From assembly GCF_900099815.1 (NCBI RefSeq), contig NZ_FNCW01000012.1, forward strand, positions 1 through 64,000: a stretch of 64,000 bases of DNA. Direction: 5' to 3'. The stretch's first letter is position 1, and each line of letters opens with the position of its first letter. Position numbers and translations under genes: made by a program. This document shows positions 51,957-60,123 of the stretch, piece after piece. This DNA is from Psychroflexus sediminis. Lineage in GTDB: Bacteria > Bacteroidota > Bacteroidia > Flavobacteriales > Flavobacteriaceae. The notes below the pieces were generated by a model. The model made no database searches, was not told the DNA's origin, and saw only the letters and a list, made by a program, of their open reading frames with translations.

Positions 51957-53960
51957 TTATTTATAGCTTCTTGTTTTTAATTCAATATTTTCAAACTCCA
52001 ACTGTTCTTTGTGAAGTTTTGCATCCCTTGGGTTTCCAACATACTCCCAGGCAGAGACAAATCTGTAATTTTCATCATCTCTTAAAGCCTCGCCGTCTTC
52101 TGTCTGATACTCTTCTCTAAAGTGGCCTCCGCAGGACTCATTTCTTTCCAAAGCATCTTTAGCAAACAATTCTCCCAGTTCAAGGAAATCTGCAACCCTA
52201 CCTGCTTTCTCGAGTTCCTGATTTTTAGCTTCCGCTTTACCGGTCAGTTTCACATTAGCCCAGAAATCCTCCCTTAATTCCTTGATTTCATCCATGGCTT
52301 CCTTAAGCTCCTTCTCGTTACGAGACATACCGCATTTATTCCACATGATTTTACCTAATTTCTTATGGTAATAATCCACAGGGTTTTTGCCATTGGCATT
52401 AAACAGCTTTTGAATTCTTTCTTTAACTTCTTTTTCAGCTGTTTCAAACTCTTCAGTATCTGTTGGAATAGATCCCGTTCTAATATCATCGGCCAGGTAA
52501 TCGCCAATGGTATAAGGAAGTACAAAATACCCATCTGCAAGACCTTGCATCAATGCTGAAGCACCAAGCCTGTTAGCCCCATGATCGGAGAAGTTGGCTT
52601 CCCCGGCTGCATAACAGCCCGGAATAGTGGTCATCAGGTTATAATCTACCCAAAGTCCGCCCATGGTATAATGAACAGCGGGGAAAATCATCATCGGTGT
52701 TTTATATGGATTTTGGTCTGTAATTTTCTCATACATTTCAAATAAGTTTCCATACTTGGACTCGACAACTTCTTCTCCCAGTTTTATAATTTCTTCTTTA
52801 CTTGGGTTTTTATGCCCGGACGTAAATGCTTTTTCTTTTCCATAACGCTCGATAGCGGCCTTAAAGTCAAGATAAACCGCCTGTCCAGTTTTGTTAACGC
52901 CATAACCTTCGTCACAGCGTTCTTTGGCAGCTCTCGAAGCCACATCTCGTGGGACAAGATTACCAAAAGCAGGATACCTGCGTTCTAAATAATAATCTCT
53001 ATCGTCTTCATCAATTTCTGTAGGTTTCAATTTACCTTCACGAATCGCTTCAGCGTCTTTTTTGTTTTTTGGCACCCAGATACGGCCGTCATTTCTCAGG
53101 GATTCTGACATCAAAGTCAGTTTGGACTGTAAGTCTCCCGAGACAGGAATACAGGTCGGGTGAATTTGTGTAAAGCAGGGATTGGCAAAGAAAGCACCTT
53201 TTTTGTGCGCTCTCCAGGCGGCCATCACATTACTACCCATAGCGTTTGTAGACAGGTAAAAGACGTTTCCATAACCCCCTGAAGCTAAAACCACAGCATG
53301 GGCAGAATGTCTTTCAATTTCTCCGGAAATAAGGTCACGGGCAATTATCCCTCTGGCTTTTCCGTCCACAAGTACCAAATCCATCATTTCATGTCTGTTG
53401 AAAGCCTGGATTTTACCCCTGTTGATTTGTCTGTTCATTGCTGAATAGGCTCCCAGAAGCAATTGCTGTCCGGTCTGACCTTTGGCATAAAACGTTCTTG
53501 AGACCAACACCCCTCCAAAAGACCTGTTATCTAAAAGTCCACCGTATTCTCTGGCAAAAGGAACCCCCTGAGCCACGCACTGGTCGATGATGTTTCCAGA
53601 AACTTCTGCTAGTCTGTACACATTGGCTTCTCTGGATCTGTAATCACCCCCTTTTACAGTGTCGTAAAACAATCTGTAGTCGGAGTCTCCATCCCCCTGG
53701 TAGTTTTTGGATGCATTAATGCCTCCCTGCGCTGCAATAGAGTGTGCACGGCGAGGAGAATCCTGATAACAAAATGTTTTTACATTATATCCCAGTTCTG
53801 CAAAGGTTGCAGCGGCACTACCACCAGCCAGGCCTGTTCCCACGACAATAATATCGATATTCCTTTTGTTGGCGGGATTAACCAGGTTGATTTCGTTTTT
53901 ATGTTTAGTCCATTTCTTTTCAATTGGACCTTCTGGTATTTTTGATTCTAAAACTGACAT
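51957..53960 (-). CDS. sdhA: Succinate dehydrogenase flavoprotein subunit
   Basis: A 667-residue SdhA of the longer B-type (epsilon-like) form used with cytochrome b558. FAD-binding [20 protein letters not shown], the FAD-attachment region [12 protein letters not shown], active-site regions HPTCIP and RGVASRAA-like ([12 protein letters not shown]) and the [24 protein letters not shown] blocks (quoted in part) are present. Length and order match Bacteroidota succinate:menaquinone oxidoreductase. Confidence 0.97.
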   Translation of the reverse strand: MSVLESKIPEGPIEKKWTKHKNEINLVNPANKRNIDIIVVGTGLAGGSAAATFAELGYNVKTFCYQDSPRRAHSIAAQGGINASKNYQGDGDSDYRLFYDTVKGGDYRSREANVYRLAEVSGNIIDQCVAQGVPFAREYGGLLDNRSFGGVLVSRTFYAKGQTGQQLLLGAYSAMNRQINRGKIQAFNRHEMMDLVLVDGKARGIIARDLISGEIERHSAHAVVLASGGYGNVFYLSTNAMGSNVMAAWRAHKKGAFFANPCFTQIHPTCIPVSGDLQSKLTLMSESLRNDGRIWVPKNKKDAEAIREGKLKPTEIDEDDRDYYLERRYPAFGNLVPRDVASRAAKERCDEGYGVNKTGQAVYLDFKAAIERYGKEKAFTSGHKNPSKEEIIKLGEEVVESKYGNLFEMYEKITDQNPYKTPMMIFPAVHYTMGGLWVDYNLMTTIPGCYAAGEANFSDHGANRLGASALMQGLADGYFVLPYTIGDYLADDIRTGSIPTDTEEFETAEKEVKERIQKLFNANGKNPVDYYHKKLGKIMWNKCGMSRNEKELKEAMDEIKELREDFWANVKLTGKAEAKNQELEKAGRVADFLELGELFAKDALERNESCGGHFREEYQTEDGEALRDDENYRFVSAWEYVGNPRDAKLHKEQLEFENIELKTRSYK

Positions 53961-53971
53961 AATCCTTTCGC

Positions 53972-54670
53972 TTATAAGTTATTAAAATAATGATAGAGTG
54001 CTATAAATACAAAACCCATTGGAATAACAACGGCATAGGCTGTAGTGAATTTACGAATGAATCTGGACGTGCCGCTTTTGTATCCGCCTAAACCTTCCTG
54101 ATATTTGTTTTTTGTTCCCAGAGACTGAAAGGAAGAAGCGAAGCCGTGTAGTAAATGTAACATCAGGAAGATAAAAGAGAAGGCATATAGACCCGTTCTG
54201 ATGGGATCTCCTGTAAATTTTGCAATGGTTTCATCGTAATATCTGGTGGGATCATCTGGGTGAGACTCTACATATTTATGAATCATTTCCGGAATCCAGA
54301 AGTCATAAAAATGTAAACCTAAAAAAGCCAATACCACGATTCCGGATATAATCATATTTCTGGACATCCATGTGGAGTTGGCTGCCCCGTTAAACTTGTC
54401 ATACTTTATTTTTCTAGCCTTGTTATTCTTAATTTCAAGTACAAACCCCATAACGAAGTGAAAAACGACACCTGCAATTAAGATGGGCTGAAGTATGGCC
54501 TGCACCACAAAATTGTTCCCCATAAAATGGGAGATTTCGTTGAAAGTGGAAGGGCTAACTACCGAGGTGAAATTGATTGTAAAGTGTTGAAGTAAAAAAA
54601 GAACCAAAAAAAGTCCCGAAAGAGCCATAGCAAATTTCCTTGCTAGTGTTGATTTATTTATTCCAGCCAT
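53972..54670 (-). CDS. sdhC: Succinate dehydrogenase cytochrome b subunit (b558 type)
   Basis: A 232-residue membrane anchor from the ATG at 54670 (MAGINKST); the frame is open 14 codons further to 54712, but the promoter spacing supports 54670. Five hydrophobic helices with the His ligands for two haems (for example [35 protein letters not shown]). A single fused subunit is the B-type arrangement, oxidising succinate with menaquinone. First gene of sdhCAB, 11 bp before sdhA. Confidence 0.95.
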   Translation of the reverse strand: MAGINKSTLARKFAMALSGLFLVLFLLQHFTINFTSVVSPSTFNEISHFMGNNFVVQAILQPILIAGVVFHFVMGFVLEIKNNKARKIKYDKFNGAANSTWMSRNMIISGIVVLAFLGLHFYDFWIPEMIHKYVESHPDDPTRYYDETIAKFTGDPIRTGLYAFSFIFLMLHLLHGFASSFQSLGTKNKYQEGLGGYKSGTSRFIRKFTTAYAVVIPMGFVFIALYHYFNNL

Positions 54671-54691
54671 TATTCTGTGTTTGATTTTGTG

Positions 54692-54722
54692 CAAAAATAC
54701 GCTACATAGCACTCTGAAACAA
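54692..54722 (-). promoter_or_regulatory. sdhCAB promoter
   Basis: On the minus strand TTG (54722-54720), a 20-bp spacer and TATTTTTG (54699-54692): a full match to the Bacteroidota pattern TTG-N19-21-TAnnTTTG. It lies 21 bp before the sdhC start. Best promoter in the window. Confidence 0.75.
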
Positions 54723-54867
54723 ATGAAGTCAAGTATTTACGTATAATTTAGAATAGTTTTAAAGCCTTTTGAACCTAAATCACGAAAACCTTGTCGTGAA
54801 ATCAGGATCTCTTAAATTTATTCCACCTCTTATTATTCCTTTACGAATTTTATTAAAGTCCATTTTA

Positions 54868-54875
54868 TACCTTTG
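54868..54875 (+). promoter_or_regulatory. -7 promoter element for the aminopeptidase P gene
   Basis: TACCTTTG fits TAnnTTTG, 13 bp before the ATG. Confidence 0.5.
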
Positions 54876-54888
54876 AAAAAACTATTTT

Positions 54889-56181
54889 ATGCGTTACGAG
54901 CCTATATCCAAAGAATTATTTATACAGAACAGAAAGAATTTTATGAGTCAGATGCTGCCGGGTAGTCTGGCTGTGTTTAACTCTAACGATATTTATCCCA
55001 TAGGTGCGGACAGCACGATTCCTTTTCAGCAGGATAGAAATATTTATTACTTATCTGGTGTGGATCAGGAAGATAGTATTTTGGTTTTATTTCCGGAAGC
55101 ACCAGACCCTAAGCATCGCGAAATTTTGTTTCTGACCGAAACCAATCCGCATATCGCGGTCTGGGAAGGAGAGAAACTCAATAAAGACCGAGCTCTGGAA
55201 ACTTCAGGGATCACAACCGTCTACTGGAAGCAGGACTTTGAAAAAGTCTTTAACGAGTTGATGGCTCAAAGCCATACCGTTTATATGAATACCAACGAAC
55301 ACTACAGGGCAGCTCACGCCACTCAAACGCGAGAAGATCGTTTTAACAAATGGTTAAAAGAAAATTACCCTGCTCACCAGGTCGCCAAAAGCAATCCGAT
55401 TTTACAGCGACTGCGATCGGTTAAGCATCCCCTGGAACTGGAAGTCATGCAGAAAGCCTGTAACATTACCGAAAAAGGCTTCAGAAGAATTTTAGAATTT
55501 ACAAAACCCGGCAAGTGGGAATATGAGCTGGAAGCTGAGTTTATGCATGAATTTCTGAGGAATAAATCCCGTGGTTTCGCCTACACGCCCATCATTGCGG
55601 GGGGTAAGAATGCCACGGTGCTTCACTATATAGAAAACAAAGAACAACTGAAAGCCGGAGACTTAATCTTAATTGATGTGGGTGCAGAATACGCCAATTA
55701 TTCCAGTGATATGACGCGTACCATTCCCGTGTCCGGAAAATACACAGACCGGCAAAAGCAGGTGTATACGGCAGTCAACAAGGTTAAAAACCTGGCTACC
55801 GATATGCTGGTGCCCGGAACCATTTGGAAAGAGTTTCATGTGGAGGTCGGTAAGTTGATGACCTCCGAATTGCTGGATTTAAAACTTCTGGACAAAGCCG
55901 ATGTTCAAAATGAAAACCCGGACTGGCCGGCTTATAAAAAATATTTTATGCACGGGACCTCGCATAATATTGGCCTCGACACTCACGATTATGGCCTGTT
56001 GCACGAGCCGATGAAAGCCAATCAGGTGTTTACCGTAGAGCCGGGCATTTATCTGCCAGAGGAAAACATGGGCATTCGTCTGGAAGACGATGTGGTGATT
56101 CAGGACAAAGGAAGTCCGAAAAACCTGATGGCCAACATTCCTATCGAGATGGAAGAAATCGAGGACCTGATGAATTCCTAA
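54889..56181 (+). CDS. pepP: Xaa-Pro aminopeptidase (M24B)
   Basis: A 430-residue aminopeptidase P that removes N-terminal residues before proline. N-terminal creatinase-like domain (about 1-165). The pita-bread domain has metal ligands in DVGAEYANYSSDMTRTIPV (two Asp), HGTSHNIGLDTHD (His), VEPGIYLPEE (Glu) and RLEDDV (Glu). No signal peptide, so cytoplasmic. The next gene starts 46 bp downstream and may share its transcript. Confidence 0.94.
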   Translation: MRYEPISKELFIQNRKNFMSQMLPGSLAVFNSNDIYPIGADSTIPFQQDRNIYYLSGVDQEDSILVLFPEAPDPKHREILFLTETNPHIAVWEGEKLNKDRALETSGITTVYWKQDFEKVFNELMAQSHTVYMNTNEHYRAAHATQTREDRFNKWLKENYPAHQVAKSNPILQRLRSVKHPLELEVMQKACNITEKGFRRILEFTKPGKWEYELEAEFMHEFLRNKSRGFAYTPIIAGGKNATVLHYIENKEQLKAGDLILIDVGAEYANYSSDMTRTIPVSGKYTDRQKQVYTAVNKVKNLATDMLVPGTIWKEFHVEVGKLMTSELLDLKLLDKADVQNENPDWPAYKKYFMHGTSHNIGLDTHDYGLLHEPMKANQVFTVEPGIYLPEENMGIRLEDDVVIQDKGSPKNLMANIPIEMEEIEDLMNS

Positions 56182-56227
56182 TAATTTTAAATTCTGAATT
56201 CAAAATTCAAAATTTTCTTTTGAATAG

Positions 56228-57019
56228 ATGACCTTCACCTACAAGCAAACCAAAATTCACTACACCGCATCGGGAAAGGGTGAATCTGTCATTCTGCTGC
56301 ATGGATTTTTAGAGAATTCTTCGATGTGGAAACCACTTCAGAAGGAACTTTCCAAAACACATGCTGTTTACGCCTTAGATTTGCCCGGTCACGGCAGGAC
56401 CGAAGCCATTGGGTATATCCATAGCATGGAGGACTATGCGGCCCTGGTTTTAGCTTTTGCAGAGGATCAACAGCTGAAAAGCTTTAGCCTGATAGGCCAC
56501 TCCATGGGAGGCTATGTGGCCTTAGCTTTAGCTGAATTACAACCAGAAAAAATTAAAAAGCTCATCCTTTTAAATTCCAGTCCTCTACCCGATTCTGAAA
56601 CCAAGCAACAGGAAAGAAATCGAGCCATCACGATGATTCAGAAGTATCCTGAAGCTTTTATACGTATGGCGGTAAAGCATTTGTTCCTGCCAAAAGATCA
56701 AAAACGATTGTCTTCGGAAATTGACACAGCCATATCGGAAGCTAAGCAATGTTCCCAACAGGGAATTATCAATACGCTGAAAGGCATGCGAGATCGAAAA
56801 GACAGAACTGAAGTTTTGAAAAAAATGAGCGATAAGAGCCTTATCCTTCTGGGAAAAGAAGATAAAGTCATCGACTTCGAAAAGACGAAATACCTGGCAA
56901 AAGAGGCGGGTGTTGAACTGAAAATTTTGCCTGGGGGTCATATGTCATACATAGAGCATCCGGATTTGCTGCTGAAGACTGTTCAGGAGTTTTTAGTCGG
57001 TGAGTCTTTGAGGTATTAG
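56228..57019 (+). CDS. Alpha/beta-hydrolase
   Basis: A 263-residue hydrolase of the alpha/beta fold, with ILLHGFLENSSMW (oxyanion region), nucleophile elbow GHSMGGYVALALAE (Ser about 93), the Asp probably in LGKEDKVIDF and His in LPGGHMSYIEHPD. Substrate unknown; esterase, lactonase or thioesterase functions all fit. The last 37 bp of the gene are the start of a three-copy tandem repeat (56983-57434). Confidence 0.88.
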   Translation: MTFTYKQTKIHYTASGKGESVILLHGFLENSSMWKPLQKELSKTHAVYALDLPGHGRTEAIGYIHSMEDYAALVLAFAEDQQLKSFSLIGHSMGGYVALALAELQPEKIKKLILLNSSPLPDSETKQQERNRAITMIQKYPEAFIRMAVKHLFLPKDQKRLSSEIDTAISEAKQCSQQGIINTLKGMRDRKDRTEVLKKMSDKSLILLGKEDKVIDFEKTKYLAKEAGVELKILPGGHMSYIEHPDLLLKTVQEFLVGESLRY

Positions 57020-57434
57020 GGAGTAGGGAATAGTATGTGAGTTTAATTCAAAATTCTGTGTTCGAAATTCAATATTTAGAAATTGATTTGCAGATGATTA
57101 AATACAAAATTTGAAATAGCAATTTTGAAATTTGAAATTCTTTATTCAGTATTCAGGAGTTTTTGAGTCGGTGAGTTGTTGAGGTTGTAGGGAATAGGCT
57201 TTAGGGAAGTAGGAAATAGTAAGAAAGTTTAATTCAAAATTCGGTGTTCTGTATTCGACATTCAGTATTCAGGAGTTTTTGAGTTGGTGAGTCTTTGAGG
57301 TATTAGGGAGTAGGAAATAGTATGTGAGTTTAATTCAAAATTCTGAGTTCTATATTCACTATTTAGAAGTTGATTAAATACAAAATTTGAAATAGCAATT
57401 TTGAATTTTGAAATTCTTTATTCATTATTTTTAT
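56983..57434. repeat. Three imperfect tandem copies starting inside the hydrolase gene
   Basis: Units at 56983-57152, 57153-57268 and 57269-57434 each begin TCAGGAGTTTTT, continue with a GGTGAG / TTGAGGT segment and GTAGGGAATAG or GTAGGAAATAG-like blocks, then TTTAATTCAAAATTC. Units 1 and 3 share about 165 bp with small changes; unit 2 is shorter. Unit 1 contains the end of the hydrolase coding sequence, so the duplication arose from that gene end. No gene is seen in 57020-57559. Confidence 0.8.
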
Positions 57435-57498
57435 GAACTGCTGAGACGCAGAGTTTGCAAAGATTTTGAAGAATGGAGAAGCGAGCCCGAGTAAATAA

Positions 57499-57556
57499 TT
57501 CCCCCCTGGGGGGCTAGGGGGCTTTTGCTCCCCTCCCTGGGAGGGGCTGGGGGAGA
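57499..57556. repeat. GC-rich double hairpin
   Basis: CCCCCCTGGGGGG followed by CTAGGGGG, then, after a short T-rich gap, CCCCTCCCTGGGAGGGG followed by CTGGGGGA. Two related short palindromes, very GC-rich against an AT-rich background, just past the dgt stop. Such paired C/G palindromes recur in Bacteroidota genomes as I recall. They may also act as a terminator for dgt or form G-quadruplexes. Confidence 0.7.
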
Positions 57557-57559
57557 ATT

Positions 57560-58906
57560 TTACAAATCGCTACCCGTCAACTTGCGGTAAGTTCTCAGCG
57601 CATTGCTATCGGTAAGCGAGGCGACAAACGAGCATACGTCGATGAGCCAGTCTTCGAGTTTACTTTCAGAAAAATCAAAATCCTTAAGGAAGTTTTTCAG
57701 AATCAGCTTGTCAAAATTGGAGGCGTTCCCCGCGTGCTGATGTTCCACCGCCGTGGTAAAATCATCCAGAATCTTAGTCAGGATTGTATATCCGGCAATT
57801 TCTTTATCCAGCACTTCCTGACTCTGGTAAATATTTTTGATACTGATGTTGATGATGTCTTCAATCTGAACCTTATAGGTTGACTTGTCCAGCAGTGCCT
57901 GATGATAATCCCCCTTTAAAATGGCATCCTCGTTTTCCATAAACAGGGAAATCGCATCTTCAATGAGAGCTCCAATGGCTAGGGATCGCAGATAGCTTAT
58001 CCGGTTTTTGGTGGTCGACAGCTTAGAATACTTTTCGGTATTGATGCTTTTATTGACGATTTTAGACAGGTATTCCAGAACATAGTCTTCCTGGATCAAG
58101 CCCAGATTAATTCCGTCCTCAAAATCGATGATGGTGTAGCAAATGTCATCGGCCGCCTCTACCAAAAAGGCAAGCGGGTGTCTTTTGTAACGCACCTCAT
58201 TGCCGTCAGCATTTCTCTCGAGACCGAGTTCTTCGGCCACATCCTGAAACTTCTCTTGCTGCTGATTAAAAAAGCCAAACTTTTTATCGGCAACCTGCTT
58301 TGTGGGTTTGTGAGGAAGCGAGGCTTTGGGATATTTGGTAAACGCTCCCAAAGTAGCATAAGATAATCTCAGGCCACCAGGTGAGCCGTAATTATCGTTG
58401 GTGAGCAGTTTAAAACCATTGGCGTTCCCTTCAAACCTGGAAAGGTCCTGATACACGACTTCGGGGAGTTGATTTTTGAATCGCTTTCCGTTGCCGAATT
58501 TGAAATAATCCCCGATGGCGCGTTCACCGCTATGGCCAAAGGGAGGATTGCCAATATCGTGGGCTAAAGCTGCCGCAGCTACAATGGCACCGAAATCATT
58601 GAAATGATGCCCATGCGTTCCCTTCAGCTGTGGATGTTTTTCCAGTACTTTTTTACCGACCAGGCGACCCAGTGATCTTCCAACTACCGAAACCTCCAGA
58701 CTATGGGTGAGTCGGGTATGCACAAAATCGGTTTTGGAAAGTGGAATCACCTGAGTTTTATCCTGTAAGCTCCGAAATTCTGAAGAGAAAATCACCCGAT
58801 CGTAATCGACTTCAAACCCCAGTCGGGTGTCGTCCTGTTCTTTACGTATGCGTTTGTTTTTATCGCCCTGGCGTTTCAGAGATAAGAGGGTTTCCCAAGT
58901 TGGCAT
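57560..58906 (-). CDS. dgt: dGTP triphosphohydrolase
   Basis: A 448-residue HD-domain dNTPase that cuts dGTP (or other dNTPs) to deoxynucleoside and triphosphate. N-terminal FEVDYDRVIFSSEFRSLQDKTQV is typical, then HD motifs THSLEVS and AHDIGNPPFGHSGE, and the later DDICYTIIDFEDGI. Length fits the longer Dgt class. It follows hicAB on the minus strand by 80 bp and is probably independent. Confidence 0.93.
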   Translation of the reverse strand: MPTWETLLSLKRQGDKNKRIRKEQDDTRLGFEVDYDRVIFSSEFRSLQDKTQVIPLSKTDFVHTRLTHSLEVSVVGRSLGRLVGKKVLEKHPQLKGTHGHHFNDFGAIVAAAALAHDIGNPPFGHSGERAIGDYFKFGNGKRFKNQLPEVVYQDLSRFEGNANGFKLLTNDNYGSPGGLRLSYATLGAFTKYPKASLPHKPTKQVADKKFGFFNQQQEKFQDVAEELGLERNADGNEVRYKRHPLAFLVEAADDICYTIIDFEDGINLGLIQEDYVLEYLSKIVNKSINTEKYSKLSTTKNRISYLRSLAIGALIEDAISLFMENEDAILKGDYHQALLDKSTYKVQIEDIINISIKNIYQSQEVLDKEIAGYTILTKILDDFTTAVEHQHAGNASNFDKLILKNFLKDFDFSESKLEDWLIDVCSFVASLTDSNALRTYRKLTGSDL

Positions 58907-58986
58907 GCTTTCAGTTTTAGGTCAAATGTAAGGAATTCTTGGACTAAGAGAGTAATGCCAGGCCCGGCAAATTTAGGAGTGTATTT

Positions 58987-59379
58987 CTATGCAGTTTGTA
59001 ATAAGTTAATTCCAGACAATTCTTGTCCGATTTGATGAATTCCACTTAAAATCTTTTCGGTTTGTTTTGCTGAAGGTTTTTTGGTACCGGAGACATACTG
59101 AGAAAGTAAAGTAGGGTTCATTCCAATCTTTTCTGCTAAAAATTTTGCGTTTATCACCTTATAATATTTAAAAAACTGCTTAAAGTCAATTTCAAAACCA
59201 ACAGATTTCGGCTCTATATCAAGGTTTTCTTCTTCAAAGTAAAATTCTATGGCTTCATAGGCCCTGTTTATTAATTCAGGAACAGATTGCCCGGTCGTAA
59301 AAATCGGATAATCCACAGCATATGCTGAAAAACCAGTATTGGTTTTCTCAACAGTCATTATTATTTTCTTATCAGTCAT
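58987..59379 (-). CDS. hicB: HicB-like antitoxin with HTH
   Basis: A 130-residue antitoxin. The N-terminal half has the degenerate RNase-H-like HicB fold (IIMTVEKTNTGFSAYAVDY, TTGQSVPELINRAYEAI). The C-terminal half has an XRE-like HTH (INAKFLAEKIGMNPTLLSQYVSG) for operator binding. It lies 3 bp after hicA, the usual toxin-first order. Confidence 0.88.
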   Translation of the reverse strand: MTDKKIIMTVEKTNTGFSAYAVDYPIFTTGQSVPELINRAYEAIEFYFEEENLDIEPKSVGFEIDFKQFFKYYKVINAKFLAEKIGMNPTLLSQYVSGTKKPSAKQTEKILSGIHQIGQELSGINLLQTA

Positions 59380-59382
59380 AAT

Positions 59383-59571
59383 TTATAATTTGATTCCTGC
59401 ATCTTTAAGAATTTTCTTTTCCAATCCTTTACCCATTTCCTGGCTTCCGTGATTTGGAAATATGATTATGCCCTTTTTCGTCTTGTGTCGCATTTTTACG
59501 TGAGACCCTTTTTGAGATACTGCATACCAACCATTTTCTGTCAATAGTTTGTAAAGCTTAGAGCATTTCAT
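59383..59571 (-). CDS. hicA: HicA mRNA interferase toxin
   Basis: A 62-residue toxin from the ATG at 59571 (MKCSKLYKLL). The frame is open 9 more codons to 59598, but that part (MGGGLKFNC) is not conserved. It shows the HicA dsRBD-like pattern: LLTENGWYAVSQKGSHVKMRH with the catalytic His in GSHVKMRH, and FPNHGSQEMGKGLEKKILKDAG. It cleaves mRNA when free of HicB. Intact. Confidence 0.92.
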   Translation of the reverse strand: MKCSKLYKLLTENGWYAVSQKGSHVKMRHKTKKGIIIFPNHGSQEMGKGLEKKILKDAGIKL

Positions 59572-59705
59572 ACAGTTAAACTTTAATCCACCGCCCAAAG
59601 GTAAACTTTAATTTACTTTTAAACAAGCGTTTTAATTTTCACAATGAATTTTAAGATTGAATACTAGTATGTTACCCGTCTAGAAATGTTAAAAACTGGT
59701 TTTTT

Positions 59706-59717
59706 AGTTATGTAACT
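59706..59717. promoter_or_regulatory. Possible BlaI-type operator
   Basis: AGTTATGTAACT, a 12-bp perfect palindrome about 40 bp before the blaI-like start, just upstream of the -7 box at 59730. BlaI/MecI repressors bind TACA-TGTA-type dyads; the match here is loose (TTATGTAA), so the assignment rests on position and symmetry. Confidence 0.4.
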
Positions 59718-59729
59718 GGAAATTTAGTT

Positions 59730-59737
59730 TACATTTG
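59730..59737 (+). promoter_or_regulatory. -7 promoter element for the BlaI/M56 operon
   Basis: TACATTTG fits TAnnTTTG, 20 bp before the ATG; the palindrome at 59706 would overlap the -33 region, as for an autoregulated operon. Confidence 0.55.
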
Positions 59738-59757
59738 ATTCAAATATTTTTTATCTC

Positions 59758-60123
59758 ATGAAAAATTTAGAAAAACTAACCGCCAAAGAAGAAGAAATCA
59801 TGGCGGTGCTCTGGAAGCTAAAAAAGGCTTTTGTAAAAGAAATTCTTGAAGAACTGGATGGAGAACAGCATTACAACACCATTTCTACTCTGGTGAGACT
59901 TCTGGAGGAGAAGGGTTTTGTGGCACATCAGGCCTTTGGAAAAAGTCATCAGTACTTTCCAGTCGTAGATAAGAAGAGCTATAGCGAAAAGATCATGGAA
60001 CAGAATTCCTCTCGTTTTTTTGACGGATCTTATAAAAATATGGTCTCTTTTTTCGCCCAGCAGGATAAAATATCGGAGCAGGAACTGGAAGAAATTCTGG
60101 AACTCATTAAAAACAAAAGCTAA
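59758..60123 (+). CDS. BlaI/MecI/CopY-family repressor
   Basis: A 121-residue winged-helix repressor: LTAKEEEIMAVLWKLKKAFVKEIL then HYNTISTLVRLLEEKGFV as recognition region, and a C-terminal dimerisation helix (QDKISEQELEEILELI). In the family, cleavage by a BlaR1-type M56 protease derepresses the operon. Stop and next start overlap by one base (TAATG), so the pair is coupled. Confidence 0.93.
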   Translation: MKNLEKLTAKEEEIMAVLWKLKKAFVKEILEELDGEQHYNTISTLVRLLEEKGFVAHQAFGKSHQYFPVVDKKSYSEKIMEQNSSRFFDGSYKNMVSFFAQQDKISEQELEEILELIKNKS

